A DNA stretch of 30,928 nucleotides. Source: Polysphondylium violaceum. Its lineage: Eukaryota > Evosea > Eumycetozoa > Dictyosteliales > Dictyosteliaceae. The stretch is from positions 1-30,928 of the forward strand of contig AJWJ01000270.1 of the NCBI GenBank assembly GCA_000277445.1. Reading direction: 5' to 3'. A program made the position numbers and the translations under genes. This document shows, piece by piece, positions 13,001-23,800 of this stretch. The stretch's first letter is position 1. Every line of letters begins with the position of its first letter. The notes beneath the pieces are model-generated. The model was not told where the DNA came from. It did no database searches and worked only from the letters and a program-made list of their open reading frames with translations.

Positions 13001-16000
13001 ACAATAGCAACATTGTGTTTGATGAAGAATCAATGAAAGAGATCATCAATCTCTTTATTGAGATCTACCCAACACCAGAGTCCCTGTATACATCATTATC
13101 AAGCAAATCATTTAACGAGCCAACCAGTAATTCATCAATTCACACCATCGTCCAGAAATATCAAGGTTTATTATCATTAAATAACGACAACAACAAAGAG
13201 AATAATGATAGTGATAGTGATATGAATAGATTTGATGAAGGATGGACAATATTATCCAAGTTTTGCCATATTCACAGAATCGTAAAGATTACCAAACAGC
13301 TTGAATATCTTGCTGCCTCGAACGAGAAATGGTTGGAGTTCATCTATCAAGCACAGGTACAAGAGTTTCCTCTACACCAGATCAAAGATATTTTACTAAA
13401 GTATGGCAATGATAGCTCTGGTATAAGATCGCATTTGTTGTTGGTCATTGAACAGTTGAGTGACCAAAGAAAGAGACAATATATATCTGCTGATCAACAA
13501 AGTTCTAATACTAGTACCACTCTCTTGGATACCTCTCTTTGTTTCTATCCTATTGAGGAGTCAAAGTTGAATCATGATATCATTGGATACATGTTGTCGG
13601 CCTTTAGATCAAATAGTCCAAGAAACTATTTACTGTACAACACCATCAAAGATAAAAGACCTCTATTGGCAGTTATTGCTGATTGTATTGATAATAGCAA
13701 CAACAATAGTAATAGTAGTTTATCATCGTCATCATCGGCTACATCACCAATACAAAGTAAATTCTCAAATACAATTGAATGCTTGGTGACATGGTTATGT
13801 GTCAGCTCTGACAATCTATTAGAGTATCTTGAAACTGGTGTTGATAATCCAATCAATATTGGTAGCAGTACTTCGAGCAGCGTAGAGGATAGTTTTGATT
13901 TTGATTTAGATGCTTTGGATATCTCTTTAGACCATCACATCGTTCCAAATATAACAAAATATTCATTTGTAAGTAGTAATAGTATATAGTAGTAATAGAT
14001 CACCCATTTCTCTCTGTTGTTGTGTAATACTAATATTAATATTAATAATCTCTATAGACTCATTTAATTAAATCTATCAAGTTTATAATAACAAATAGAA
14101 AGACATTTGTGTTGTTACAAGGTTTCAAGATATTCTTACCAAATAGCATATTGATGAACTTTTTATTGTTTATAAATGATTTCCATCAATATCGATTTGA
14201 AGATGCTCAAATCAGCTTGATGGACTTTATCAAGGATTTGGAAGGCTATCAACCCGCTGTTGGCACCATTGACCACTATTGCTTCCATTCCAAACAATTG
14301 GTCAAGGAGTTTTGTATAGACATTTGCGAAGCATTGTTGGACATCTATTCGTCCTATGAAAAAGAACACTTTTTGCGTATACTCCATCGATCCAATCTGT
14401 CGTCGATATTCTCGACACTCCATTCCACTTACAATCTATTTAAACGTACCATGTTGGAAGACAAAAACATTCGTATGGATCCTGCATTGATTGTGCACCA
14501 TTTGATAGAGAAGGGCCTGTTTAAGGAGGCCAGAGTGTATTCGGTCGAGAACAACTTGGACGTCGATATTATTACGGTGGCAGAGGTCGAGGCTTTGGTG
14601 TCGCATTACAAACACGGCTGTTTGTGGGATATCGAGCAAGAGAGAATCAATCTCTGGAAAAAGTCTCAACAGTATTTCACCCAACATCAGTGTAATCCCA
14701 ACGTCGCAGGACAGTTCTTTTACACTCGTGGAAACAATATCTTGCCAAGCAGAGAAAAGGTCTTTTTGCTCTCTACCTCGGTCGAATGGATTGAGAAATG
14801 TGCCAATCACGACGAAGGTTTTGTCCAGGATATCAAGAAACAGATCCTATTGATCTCTGTCACCCTGTCATTAGAGAACGACGAAGCCGCCCTTCAGGCA
14901 TCCTTGGTTTCACAGTCTGGTGAATTTGATTCCTTTTCGCCCTCTTCTTCGCCACCCCGGGGAGGAATGGCCAGAGGAAAGAATATCAACAGTGGCGGTT
15001 TGTTGTCAAACAATAATCTTGTAAACTACTTTAGCACCACATCTTATCCTTCGCCATCGTCCTCTCTCTCTTCATCTCCGGTGGATTTCGACAGTCCTCT
15101 CAAAGACATGACAAGAAAACTTGCTCAATCGTCCACAGCATCATCCTCGCCAACCACTGGTAGCAATTACTTGCAAAATCATCCAATCTCGAGTTTGCTT
15201 AACTCGAGCACTGGCTTTGCAACACCCAATGGCAGCTCCTCCCTCACTACCTCGGGTGCTATTTCGCCCATCAAGTCGCTCACACTCGAGCCCAAAGGAC
15301 TGGATAATGTATTGGCCAAGCTCTTAAATTCTGGAAACTATCTCCAAGCAGAACAGATAGCTCAACAATTCAACTACTCTTCATTGGAATACGAGGTCAT
15401 TACATCGATGATCAAGATTGTCAATAGAAGCATCTCTCCCAATCCCAAAAAGTTCCCAAGCAATATTGTCATGGAGCTGATGAATAATTTCCAAACGGTC
15501 AAATGGATTCAATCCATTGATTCCACAGCAGGGTACGACTCGACCTCTGACAACATTCTCACTGCACTCGAGAAATTGGCATCACTCGTCGTACTCACCA
15601 AACACGCTGCCAGAAACATTATCACCAAATACCGAGTGGCCGAAAAGTTGTCAATGACATTCTCTGAGCTGGAATCCAATAATCCCTATGAAGTATTTAA
15701 TCAACTCATTAGTCAAGGTGGTAAAGATTGTTTCCGTCTCGTGAAATCATTTATCAACACCAAACATTTGGATTTATCTATTGTCAACAATCAATTGGCA
15801 GAGTTGTTTTCAAAAACTATTATTACAAATTTTGAAAATACCAATGGTAGTGGCAATAATGCCAATATGAATCAACTTAGTCTATCATTGGATGATTCAC
15901 CAAAGAAACAACCACCACACCGTGGTGGATTATTGTCGAGTAGTAATAGTTCATCCTCACTTGCCAATGCTATCGATCCAAATTGGAGTTCAGAAGATTT

Positions 16001-17219
16001 CCATGAATATATTAGAATTGGTAAAGATCCATTTAGTTTTGGTATGAAGTTGATTGAAGCCTCAGGTATTGATTTTGATTCATTTTATTCCATTGAATCC
16101 TCTCCAAATATATTTGGTCAAAATAACAATAACAATAGTAGTAGTAGTACAAAACCATTACCATCATATACTAGCAGCAACAGTAATAATATTACAATGG
16201 AAGCAGAAACAGAATTATTTGTTAGAGCTCATTTTTGCTTTGTTGTTGCCTGTAGTGTTGATGGTACTATATTGGTATTGAATCTTGTTAAATCTAGAAT
16301 CAATCAATACGCAGAAGCTGGCAAATATAAGCTATTGGTTCGTTTAATCACTGGTATGCAATCCTATAATGAATTACAAGCAATTTTGGAGATCTTGTTA
16401 CAACACGATAGATTTGAATTATTGCTCAGAAAGAAAATCCATCAACATGAAGATCAAAATGGACTCAAGTTGGCATTACATAGCTTTCTACTAAAGAAAC
16501 AACCACTCTATCAAGAAAAGATGGAGATGTTGTTCCTTAGATTCAATATGTACAGAGAGATTGCAAACTCTCACGAACAAAAAGCACGCACCAAACTAGA
16601 GTCCCTATCTAAATTGGCACCTTCATTCAATTTAAATAAGGATTTATTGGTGATTATGAAAGACTTTTTGGATGCGGCCGATAACTATTCTAAAGAAAGA
16701 TCTCAACGTACTGCCCAAACTTGTATTTCTATGGGTTCGTTGATGGCTTTGCAAATGAGATATCCAGAGCCAAAGATTATCAATCTAAAGCAGGCAGAGG
16801 CCAAACAAGCCATGTTGTCTCGATCAAATTTCAAAGAATCACTCATCATTGCTAATGCCTACGATATCAATGCCTACTCTGAATGGATCAATACTCTATT
16901 CAATCAAGTAATTATCAATGGTAATTTCAATTATATGAATGAATATATATCCTTTTTCTCTTATTCAAATACAGTATTTATCGATCTCGTCAAAAGAGTA
17001 TGTATTATTACTATTGAAATCAAAAATAATATAATATTCACCTACTAACATCAATAACATTATCATTCTTTGAATCCACAATAGTACAAAACCGATCCAA
17101 AAGGTGGAAAAAGTCAAAATATCAAACTCTTGTTACTAAATATAATCTCTGATAAAAGTATTCGTTATGAATTAGCTCGAGAGCTTGGATTCGATGATGT
17201 TATGGCAAAGTCTAGATAA
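7061..17219 (+). CDS. spg11: spatacsin (SPG11 orthologue)
   Basis: Four exons: 7061-8450, 8510-13968, 14058-16997 and 17085-17219. The joins keep frame (phases 1, 0, 0) and give 3307 residues, against about 2440 in human. Residues about 2999-3300 match the Spatacsin_C domain: AELFVRAHFCF, KYKLLVRLITGM, FELLLRKK, a MYREIANSHEQKARTKL stretch, then VIINGNFNYMNEYIS. The helical region at about 2300-2560 (LIEKGLFKEARVYS, NNLDVDIITVAEVEALVS) also fits the family. In animals spatacsin acts with spastizin (SPG15) and adaptor complex AP-5 on late endosomes and lysosomes, in lysosome reformation. The N-terminal half is poorly conserved and carries Ser/Asn/Gln runs, an acidic run at about 550-578 and a His-rich run near 1341. 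Exon 4 was added because YKTDPKG followed by a helix and a TAA matches the family's end. Base composition shifts strongly along the gene. Confidence 0.93.
8767..8850 (+). repeat. acidic low-complexity tract in spatacsin
   Basis: GAG/GAA and GAC/GAT codons encode some 28 residues that are nearly all Glu or Asp (ENEEEEEEE onward), with two Tyr. The tract lies in a probably disordered insertion near residue 550. Confidence 0.9.
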
Positions 17220-17676
17220 ATTACAATTACTTTCGTGGAGATTCTCACCTCTTATGAAAAAGCAGTGTAAGAGCAAAAAATTGAAAAAATTTTTTGAAAA
17301 TCTTGTTGACACAATAAACCAAACTAATGTAAAAGCTGTTATCACCCCATTAAAATGGAGTAAAAACATTTAGACCATAGATCCCTCTACAGATCATACC
17401 CGTTTCTAATAATTTAATCTTTTTACCCCTACACTTTAATTTTAAAATCAATCATTTTCTAACCCTTCTACTGCGAAATTTGAAATATTTCTTTATTTTT
17501 ATTTTATTTTGAATAAATGTAGTGGCGGGCAGGCATTTTGATTTTTTTTCCTTTAAATTCAAAATTCTTTTATTGATTTTACATTTTTCAACTACTTTTT
17601 GGTAGTAGTATTTAATAATAATCTCTTTCAATACACATATATTTATATAATAGATACACATAAACTCACTCACAAT
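17220..17676. other. intergenic: spatacsin 3' region and promoter of the next gene
   Basis: This is 457 AT-rich bases between two plus-strand genes. AATAAA at 17313-17318 lies about 95 bases past the spatacsin stop and is a candidate poly(A) signal; a second lies at 17512-17517. The short frame at 17185-17373 overlaps the end of spatacsin and shows no sign of being a gene. Confidence 0.45.
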
Positions 17677-18637
17677 ATGATCTCACATTTAAATATGTCT
17701 GATGGTACAATCTCTTTCAATTATGAAATGGGTGATGATTTAAAATTTCCAAACAATATTACAGCATTACCCTTCATGGACTATCAAATGTTTATTCAAG
17801 AGTGGAAATTGAATAAATTGGATCATAATCTTAGAAATGAAATCATGGAAGAGATGAGAAAACATGAATTATTTGGTGAAATGCCTAATGAATATGACTT
17901 AGAATCATTGGTTAGTGAATGGGGTTCTTATCCTTTATCAAATAAAGACAAAATTATTTTATTTTGGGAAATAATTAACCATTTTAGAGTGATATATAAG
18001 TTACAGGTAAATATCTATATCTGTATTATACTATTTTTATACTAACAATTTTTTCCAGGGAGTGTTAAAAGGAAATGTGTTGATTAAAAAGAAGATTTCA
18101 AAGGGAAATAAACATCAACATTTGGGTAATTTTGGAAATAATTCAATTAGAGCCACCAAAAACTATAGAAAGAAAGCCAAACATTCTTTTTCTCAAGATG
18201 TTTATCAAGACACTGTTCCAAAAGTTTATTCTTGTGAAACCACACCTCTCAATTCTCCAACTAGAATTAAACCATTAAATCAAAACAATCACAACACAAA
18301 TTTGGAAAACAAAACCTCATCTTCTTCACCATCTTTGACTCCACACAACCAAGTTCATCTAGCTCTATCACAACAACATATCCCAGTCAATATAATGCCA
18401 ATTCCACCACCCTCTTTGTTTAGAACAACAAACAATAATATCCCAATTCAAACATCTCCCCCTCAATTTCTTCCACCTCAAAATACTGTGTGTTATTTCA
18501 TTTCTGATAATGGTACTCCTCTCTATTATATTCCAACAACAGCCATTCCACCAACCCATTTTCCATCAACTTTTAATTCACCCAAAAAGGTCAATATTGT
18601 GGAATCAATAATAAAAAAAGAAAAAGATCAAGACTAA
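17677..18637 (+). CDS. protein of unknown function, acidic N-terminus and Pro/Asn/Thr-rich tail
   Basis: Two exons, 17677-18006 and 18059-18637, joined in phase 0 (KLQ|GVLKG) across a 52-base intron with a GTAAAT donor and a TTTCCAG acceptor; 302 residues. I do not recognise it. Residues 1-110 look folded and acidic, with aromatic residues in helix-like stretches (FMDYQMFIQEWKLNKL, IILFWEIINHF). Residues 111-160 are strongly basic (NVLIKKK, KNYRKKAKH). The remainder is rich in Pro, Asn, Thr and Ser and probably disordered. There is no signal peptide or membrane segment, so a cytosolic or nuclear protein is likely; the basic stretch could be a nuclear localisation signal or bind nucleic acid (inference). 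The frame is open upstream of 17677 to 17599, but the ATG chosen follows A-rich sequence as usual here. A second ATG at 17695 is possible. Confidence 0.72.
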
Positions 18638-18703
18638 TAATCCCATTTGTTTGGGAATTCAAATTAATTATTTATGTATTTATCATTTAACTTTACCCAA
18701 TTT

Positions 18704-18709
18704 AATAAA
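18704..18709 (+). terminator. candidate poly(A) signal of the unknown gene
   Basis: AATAAA lies 67 bases after the TAA at 18635-18637 and runs straight into a 12-A tract. Confidence 0.5.
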
Positions 18710-18754
18710 AAAAAAAAAGATTCTATAGAAAATATACTATTATAACATATAACT

Positions 18755-18760
18755 TTTATT
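18755..18760 (-). terminator. candidate poly(A) signal of the sugar transporter
   Basis: A minus-strand AATAAA lies 16 bases past the transporter stop. It sits in the 138-base gap between two convergent genes, so the two transcript ends probably lie close together or overlap. Confidence 0.5.
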
Positions 18761-18775
18761 TCTTCTCTTTCTTCT

Positions 18776-20483
18776 TTAAGCTAATAAAGGAGTTTTTTCA
18801 TTTGAATTTACTTTTTCAGCTTGTTTCTTTTTGATTGGTAAGAACCAAGCAATAACACCACCCACTAGAGCAAAAAGACCACCATAAGCAATAGCCCATG
18901 CAGTGTCTTGATTTTTGGCAGCTTCAACTCTACCAGAGGTAAAGATAGAGATAGTTTGCGAGACTACAGCAGAGGAATTCAATACACCCATATAGAGACC
19001 AGCATCACTTTTAGAGATAACGTTTACCATGAGTGCATAGGGAATAGAATTAAATACACAGAAATTAACACCGACAACGGTTGTCAATAACATTGCCAAC
19101 CATACGGGTGGATGATCAAAAACTAAAAACAAAATCAAACAAGCGCCAGCAGTGAGTTGAGTAAAGGAATAAATAAACTTCTCGCCAAAGATACTGACAA
19201 ATTTGGATAAAAAGAATGAGAAAAAGAATGAACTTGCAGAGAAACATGCTTGGGCATAGAAACCAAATTGAATACCTTTGGAATAGTCTGATGGGAAGAC
19301 ATTGGTACCAAAATAATCAGTCTCTGATACCATAAATGGTGAGAAACCAAACCAACTAACAAAGAATACAACTGAAATAATAGCCAATTCTTTTGGCATT
19401 GTTGAAAATCCTTTACCAATTTTAACAAATACATCAATTGGTGATTTTGGTTTAGTACCTTTGTCTTCTTGTTGAACTTCTTTGGCTGCGATTAATGTTG
19501 GTACAACTGATAATGCTACAAATCCTGCTCCAATAACTAATTAATTATAATAAATTAGTATATTGTTTTCTATAACTACTCCTACTATAATAACATACGG
19601 AAAAGATCTCTATATGATTCACTATTATTTGAAAAGAAAGAACCAATAATGTTTGCTAAAATACTAGCAAAACCCATTGTATTAACAGCCATTGAATTAC
19701 CTAAATGTTGTTTATCGCCTTCAATGATATCAGAAACTAATGAACGAGTTGGACCTTGCATAATATTTACTGATAAATTCATAATCCAAAAACCTGCAAT
19801 AGCAATAATTAAACCTGCTTTATGATCTGATGCAAATTCTCCATCAGCATGATCACCCAGAGCAACACCGATTTGTGGTGAAAATGCAATTGATAAAAGA
19901 CCAACAACTATAATGTAATGATGATGAATAAATATTTATACACTTAACCTAAATAACCTATAATAATCGACTACATACTACAAAAAAGGGAACCAAATAA
20001 AATAAATGGTCTTCTTCTACCAAATCTACTGGTAGAAGCATCTGAATAAACACCAATAATGGGTTGAATGATAAAACCAGAGATTGGACCTGCAGTAGAT
20101 TGAATAATTGATATAGTGGATGGTGTCAATTTAAACTTTTGTTTAAAGAGTGGTGTACCTAAAGCAAATTGGATAGAATCTAGATATTTTATTTTTTTTT
20201 TCATTTAGTTTTTTTTTTTTTTTTTGTTAAAGTTGTAAAATGAGTATTTGATTCGCGAATACCACGGATGAACAAAATACTTACAAACAAATTGTACACC
20301 AGCTAAAGCAAAGCAAACGCAAAACACCCAAAACATATATTTAATAGTAGATGCAGTTGATTCTTTTTGCACAGGTGCATTGTCACCATTTTGAATACTA
20401 CCGATAGTATTACTACGTGGGACTTGATTTTCAATCAACACACCATCACTGTTTTCAATGTGATCATCTTCGTCTCTAATCAT
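18776..20483 (-). CDS. sucrose/SLC45-type sugar:proton symporter (MFS)
   Basis: Four exons: 20285-20483, 19979-20179, 19599-19907 and 18776-19536. All introns are phase 1, and the predicted protein is 489 residues, the usual length for a 12-helix member of the major facilitator superfamily. After a polar N-terminus of about 45 residues, helix 1 runs into [18 protein letters not shown], which matches the first helix of plant SUT and animal SLC45 carriers (GVQF...ALQ...TPY). Then follow [18 protein letters not shown] and RFGRRRPF (about 118-125), the loop 2-3 signature of the group. [11 protein letters not shown] in the middle and [16 protein letters not shown] in the second half also fit (compare the family's TDWMG). 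Likely role: proton-coupled sugar uptake or export at the plasma membrane or an endosomal membrane; the substrate cannot be read from sequence. The exon 2 donor was set at GTATGT (SLFC-IVGLL); another GT five bases earlier on the transcript would break the frame. Confidence 0.9.
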
Positions 20484-20833
20484 TTTCTACTTGTTTCCCC
20501 TTGTATATATACAAAGATAATATGTGTATGTATGATGCGCGTGGGTAAAAGACAAAAAAAAGTGATTGATAACACCTCAGTGTTTTTAAAAATTTTTTTA
20601 AAAAAAAAAATTTTTAAAAAAAAAAATACAAAGAGACACTACTAAAAGCTCGCTACACATTTTTGGGACTGGACTGGGCACCTTTCATATCGAGAAATCT
20701 ATTTTTTTTTTAAATTGATATTTTTACAAATTTTCATATTCATTTTTTTTTATTTTTTTTATTAATTTTTTACGAGACTTACACAAAAATATAGGATGGG
20801 GATATTTATTTATGATTATTATTATTTATATAT
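20484..20833. promoter_or_regulatory. intergenic: transporter promoter and Smc3 3' end
   Basis: This is 350 bases holding the transporter's upstream region and the end of the Smc3 transcript. It contains an alternating block of A and T runs at 20582-20626 that can fold back on itself, more T runs at 20700-20710 and 20743-20760, and a minus-strand AATAAA at 20805-20810, 24 bases past the Smc3 stop. Confidence 0.5.
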
Positions 20834-23800
20834 TTACAATTCATCGCCTGATGTTTCAAAATCATCTTCCTCTTCTTCGGCAGCTTCACTGTCATCGTCA
20901 TTTTGATTATTTGCATCAGTATCAGTTTCTACCGACTCGCCTTTGGATTTTAATTTTTGTCTCACAGTTTCCAGGGCATCATCAAATTTCTGAGAATAGT
21001 GTTCTTCATTAAAGTCGTCATCTTCAACAACGGGTGTAGATTCGGTGATGATGGAGCTAGATTTCTTCTTTGTTTGAGCGGCGGCACGAGTATCACCATC
21101 CTCTTGGTCTGTATCCATATCACTTTCTTCACCAGTTTGTTGTTGCTGAGCACCTGTAGATTCCTCGATTTGTTCTTGCTGAGACAATTCTTTTTGTTGA
21201 GATTGAGATTGTTTTTGGCTAGATTCAATTTCATCGTCATCAACAACGGGTAAATCTTTTGACTTTTCTTTGATAACACCACCCATGAGGACAAATTTCT
21301 CCTTGACTTGGTTGTACTCTTTGAGCTTGATTTGGTACTTCTTTTGAAGCTTTTCAAAGTTCTTTTTATCTTGTTTGAGCTGGTTAGAGTTGCCCGAGGT
21401 GCTGGTGGCAATATCTTCCTCACGAAGCATCTTTTCGCAGGCCTCTTCGGCACGGGCGAGCGCCTTCATGGCCTTTTCTTTGGCAAGTTTGTATTCCATC
21501 TCCAAGAGATGTTTGTCTTCAGCAATACCAAGAATGGGTGGACCTTTGTAGTCCTCTTCTTCGGTGACACCTTGGTACGAGTAATCAAATGTGGCGCCAG
21601 TGTCGAGTTGACGAATGACATTGATGGCCTCTTCGGTAGTGGCTGGACCAAAGTTGGAGAAACCTTTGGAAAAGGTGACGATCCAATTACGATTGGCATC
21701 GACGACAAACTCGGGACCAAAAGTGGTGGCAATGAATTGAGTGAATTTTGAGTGCTTTCTAATCATTTTAGAGACGGCCACTCTGTAATTGTGATCTAGG
21801 GCGGCATCGATTTCATCCAAGAGATAAAAGGGGGCGGGATCTGTTCTTTGGAGGGCAAAGATCAACGTCAAGGCAACCAAAGTCTTTTGGCCACCAGATA
21901 ATTGACGCATGGTCACAGGTTTGTGGCCCTTGCCAAAAGACACTTGAATGCCAACACCAGTGTAGGACAAATCTTCAGGGGCTTGGGCCTCCCATCCATC
22001 AAGGGCGGGATCAACACCTTCTTCGTCGTCTGAACGTCTTTTCATGACCAACTTTGCAAAGCCATCGGGAATCAATTCCTTGAAAACATCAGAAAAGTTT
22101 TTGGCGACACCACCAAAAGTTCTAGCGATGGCTTCGTCTTTTTTGGCATCGAGTGTGGCAATTAAATCACCAATCGACTGGAGAGAGGCTTCTAAATCGA
22201 GTTTACGTTGTTGGAGTGAATCCTTTTGTGCAGCAAATGTATTGTATTGGTCGTTGGCCTTTTGATTGATGTGTCTGAGACTCGAGAGTGACTTGGTGAT
22301 AGCAGACAACTCGGCAACGGCTTCTTTTTTGCTGAGGCCCCTGAGTTTGTCCATATCAAATCTATCGGCTTTGGCAATGACTTTGAGATTGTTTGCCTCA
22401 CGAACTTTGCTAAAGCTAGAGATTTGGGCGAGAATGGATTCCATCTTTTTGGCGTCTTTGATGAGTTTCTCAGAGACACGGTCAATTTCCAGACGAAGTG
22501 GAGTGATGGTGTCGTCGAGGGGCTTCAATTGGTCCTTCTTTTCTTGCACTTGGTCGACGAGTTGATTGAGTGTTTCATTGACACTGTCGAGCTCGGCTTC
22601 AAGAGAGTCGGCCTCTTGCTGTTTGGACTCCAGTGCAGACTCTGTGTTGGTTGGGTCGATGGCTTTGAGCTCCTCTTGGATCTCCAAGAGACGTTTGTTG
22701 TAGTTCTTTTGCAATTGATTCGACATTTGAGTCTTTCTGGATTGAAGCTCCATTATCTTTTTGTTGACCTGAATCTTTTCCTCTTTGAGTTGGATAGATT
22801 GCTCACTGAGGGCCAAGAGCTGATTGCTTTCCTCGGGCGAGAGTTTGGTCTTAAACTCGGACTGGATCTGCTTTTTGTAATTGTCGAGTGTGTTGACGGC
22901 GTTGGTGATATCGGTACGAAGCTTTTTGGCCAACGCTTGTTTTTGCTCGAGAATCTCTTGATAGATGGCCTGCTCAGAGAGAATCTTGTCGACAGTGACA
23001 CGCGAGGAATCTGATTTGGAGATGTTTTTGTTTTTCTCTTCTTCTTTTTGTGTGAGGCCTTTTTGGACAATGGCCAACTCTGATTGAAGCTCTTCGAGGC
23101 TTTTCTCTTGCGCCAAGAGGTGTTCATTGAGTTCTTGGTACTTGGAGGCGAGTTGATTGATGTCTTGATAGGCCAAGAGCTTGAGCTTCTTTTTACTATA
23201 ATAACCACCAGTGACGGCACCCTTGGAGTGAAAGATATCGCCACTCAATGTGATGCAGTCGACTTTATTTGATTTTCTGACAATCTCTGCTACCTCACTC
23301 GTCTTGCACATGAGGGTCTTGCCAAAGACAAGTTTCATGGCCTCGCTATAGATGGGATCAAAGGTGATGGTGTTGATGAGTGGATAGTATTGTTCGCCCT
23401 CGAGGGTAGTGGCAATCGATTGCTTGACACGCACCTTGTTTAATGGGATAAAAGAGAGACGACCTATGTTTTCCTTGTTTAGAATCTCGAGTATCTTGGT
23501 GGCAGTTTCATCAGTGTCGACAACAACATGAAACAAACCATTGCCAGCAACGACTTCGAGTGCGAGCACAGCCTCGGGCTCGGCAATGGTAAAGAGATCG
23601 ACAAGAGGACCATGGATGCCTTTAATCTTTCCTTCGTTTCTAATTTGATTGAGACGTAAAAGACCGTCGTTGATTTGTTTGTTCATAATGGTCTGAAGAT
23701 TTCTCTCAGCCTTTCTACTCTCGTTTCTGCAGGCTTGAGCATTGGATTTGGCTCTGTTGAGCTCTTGAAAAGCGGTAGATATCTTTTGCTCGAGTGTTTC

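Noticed and set aside
17185-17373. 62-codon plus frame overlapping the spatacsin end
   Set aside because: Its first part uses a different frame from exon 4, where the family match and the phase-0 splice fit. Nothing supports a separate gene.
22424-23014. 196-codon plus-strand frame opposite smc3
   Set aside because: Leu/Phe/Val-rich complement of coiled-coil codons. The Smc3 reading covers it completely.
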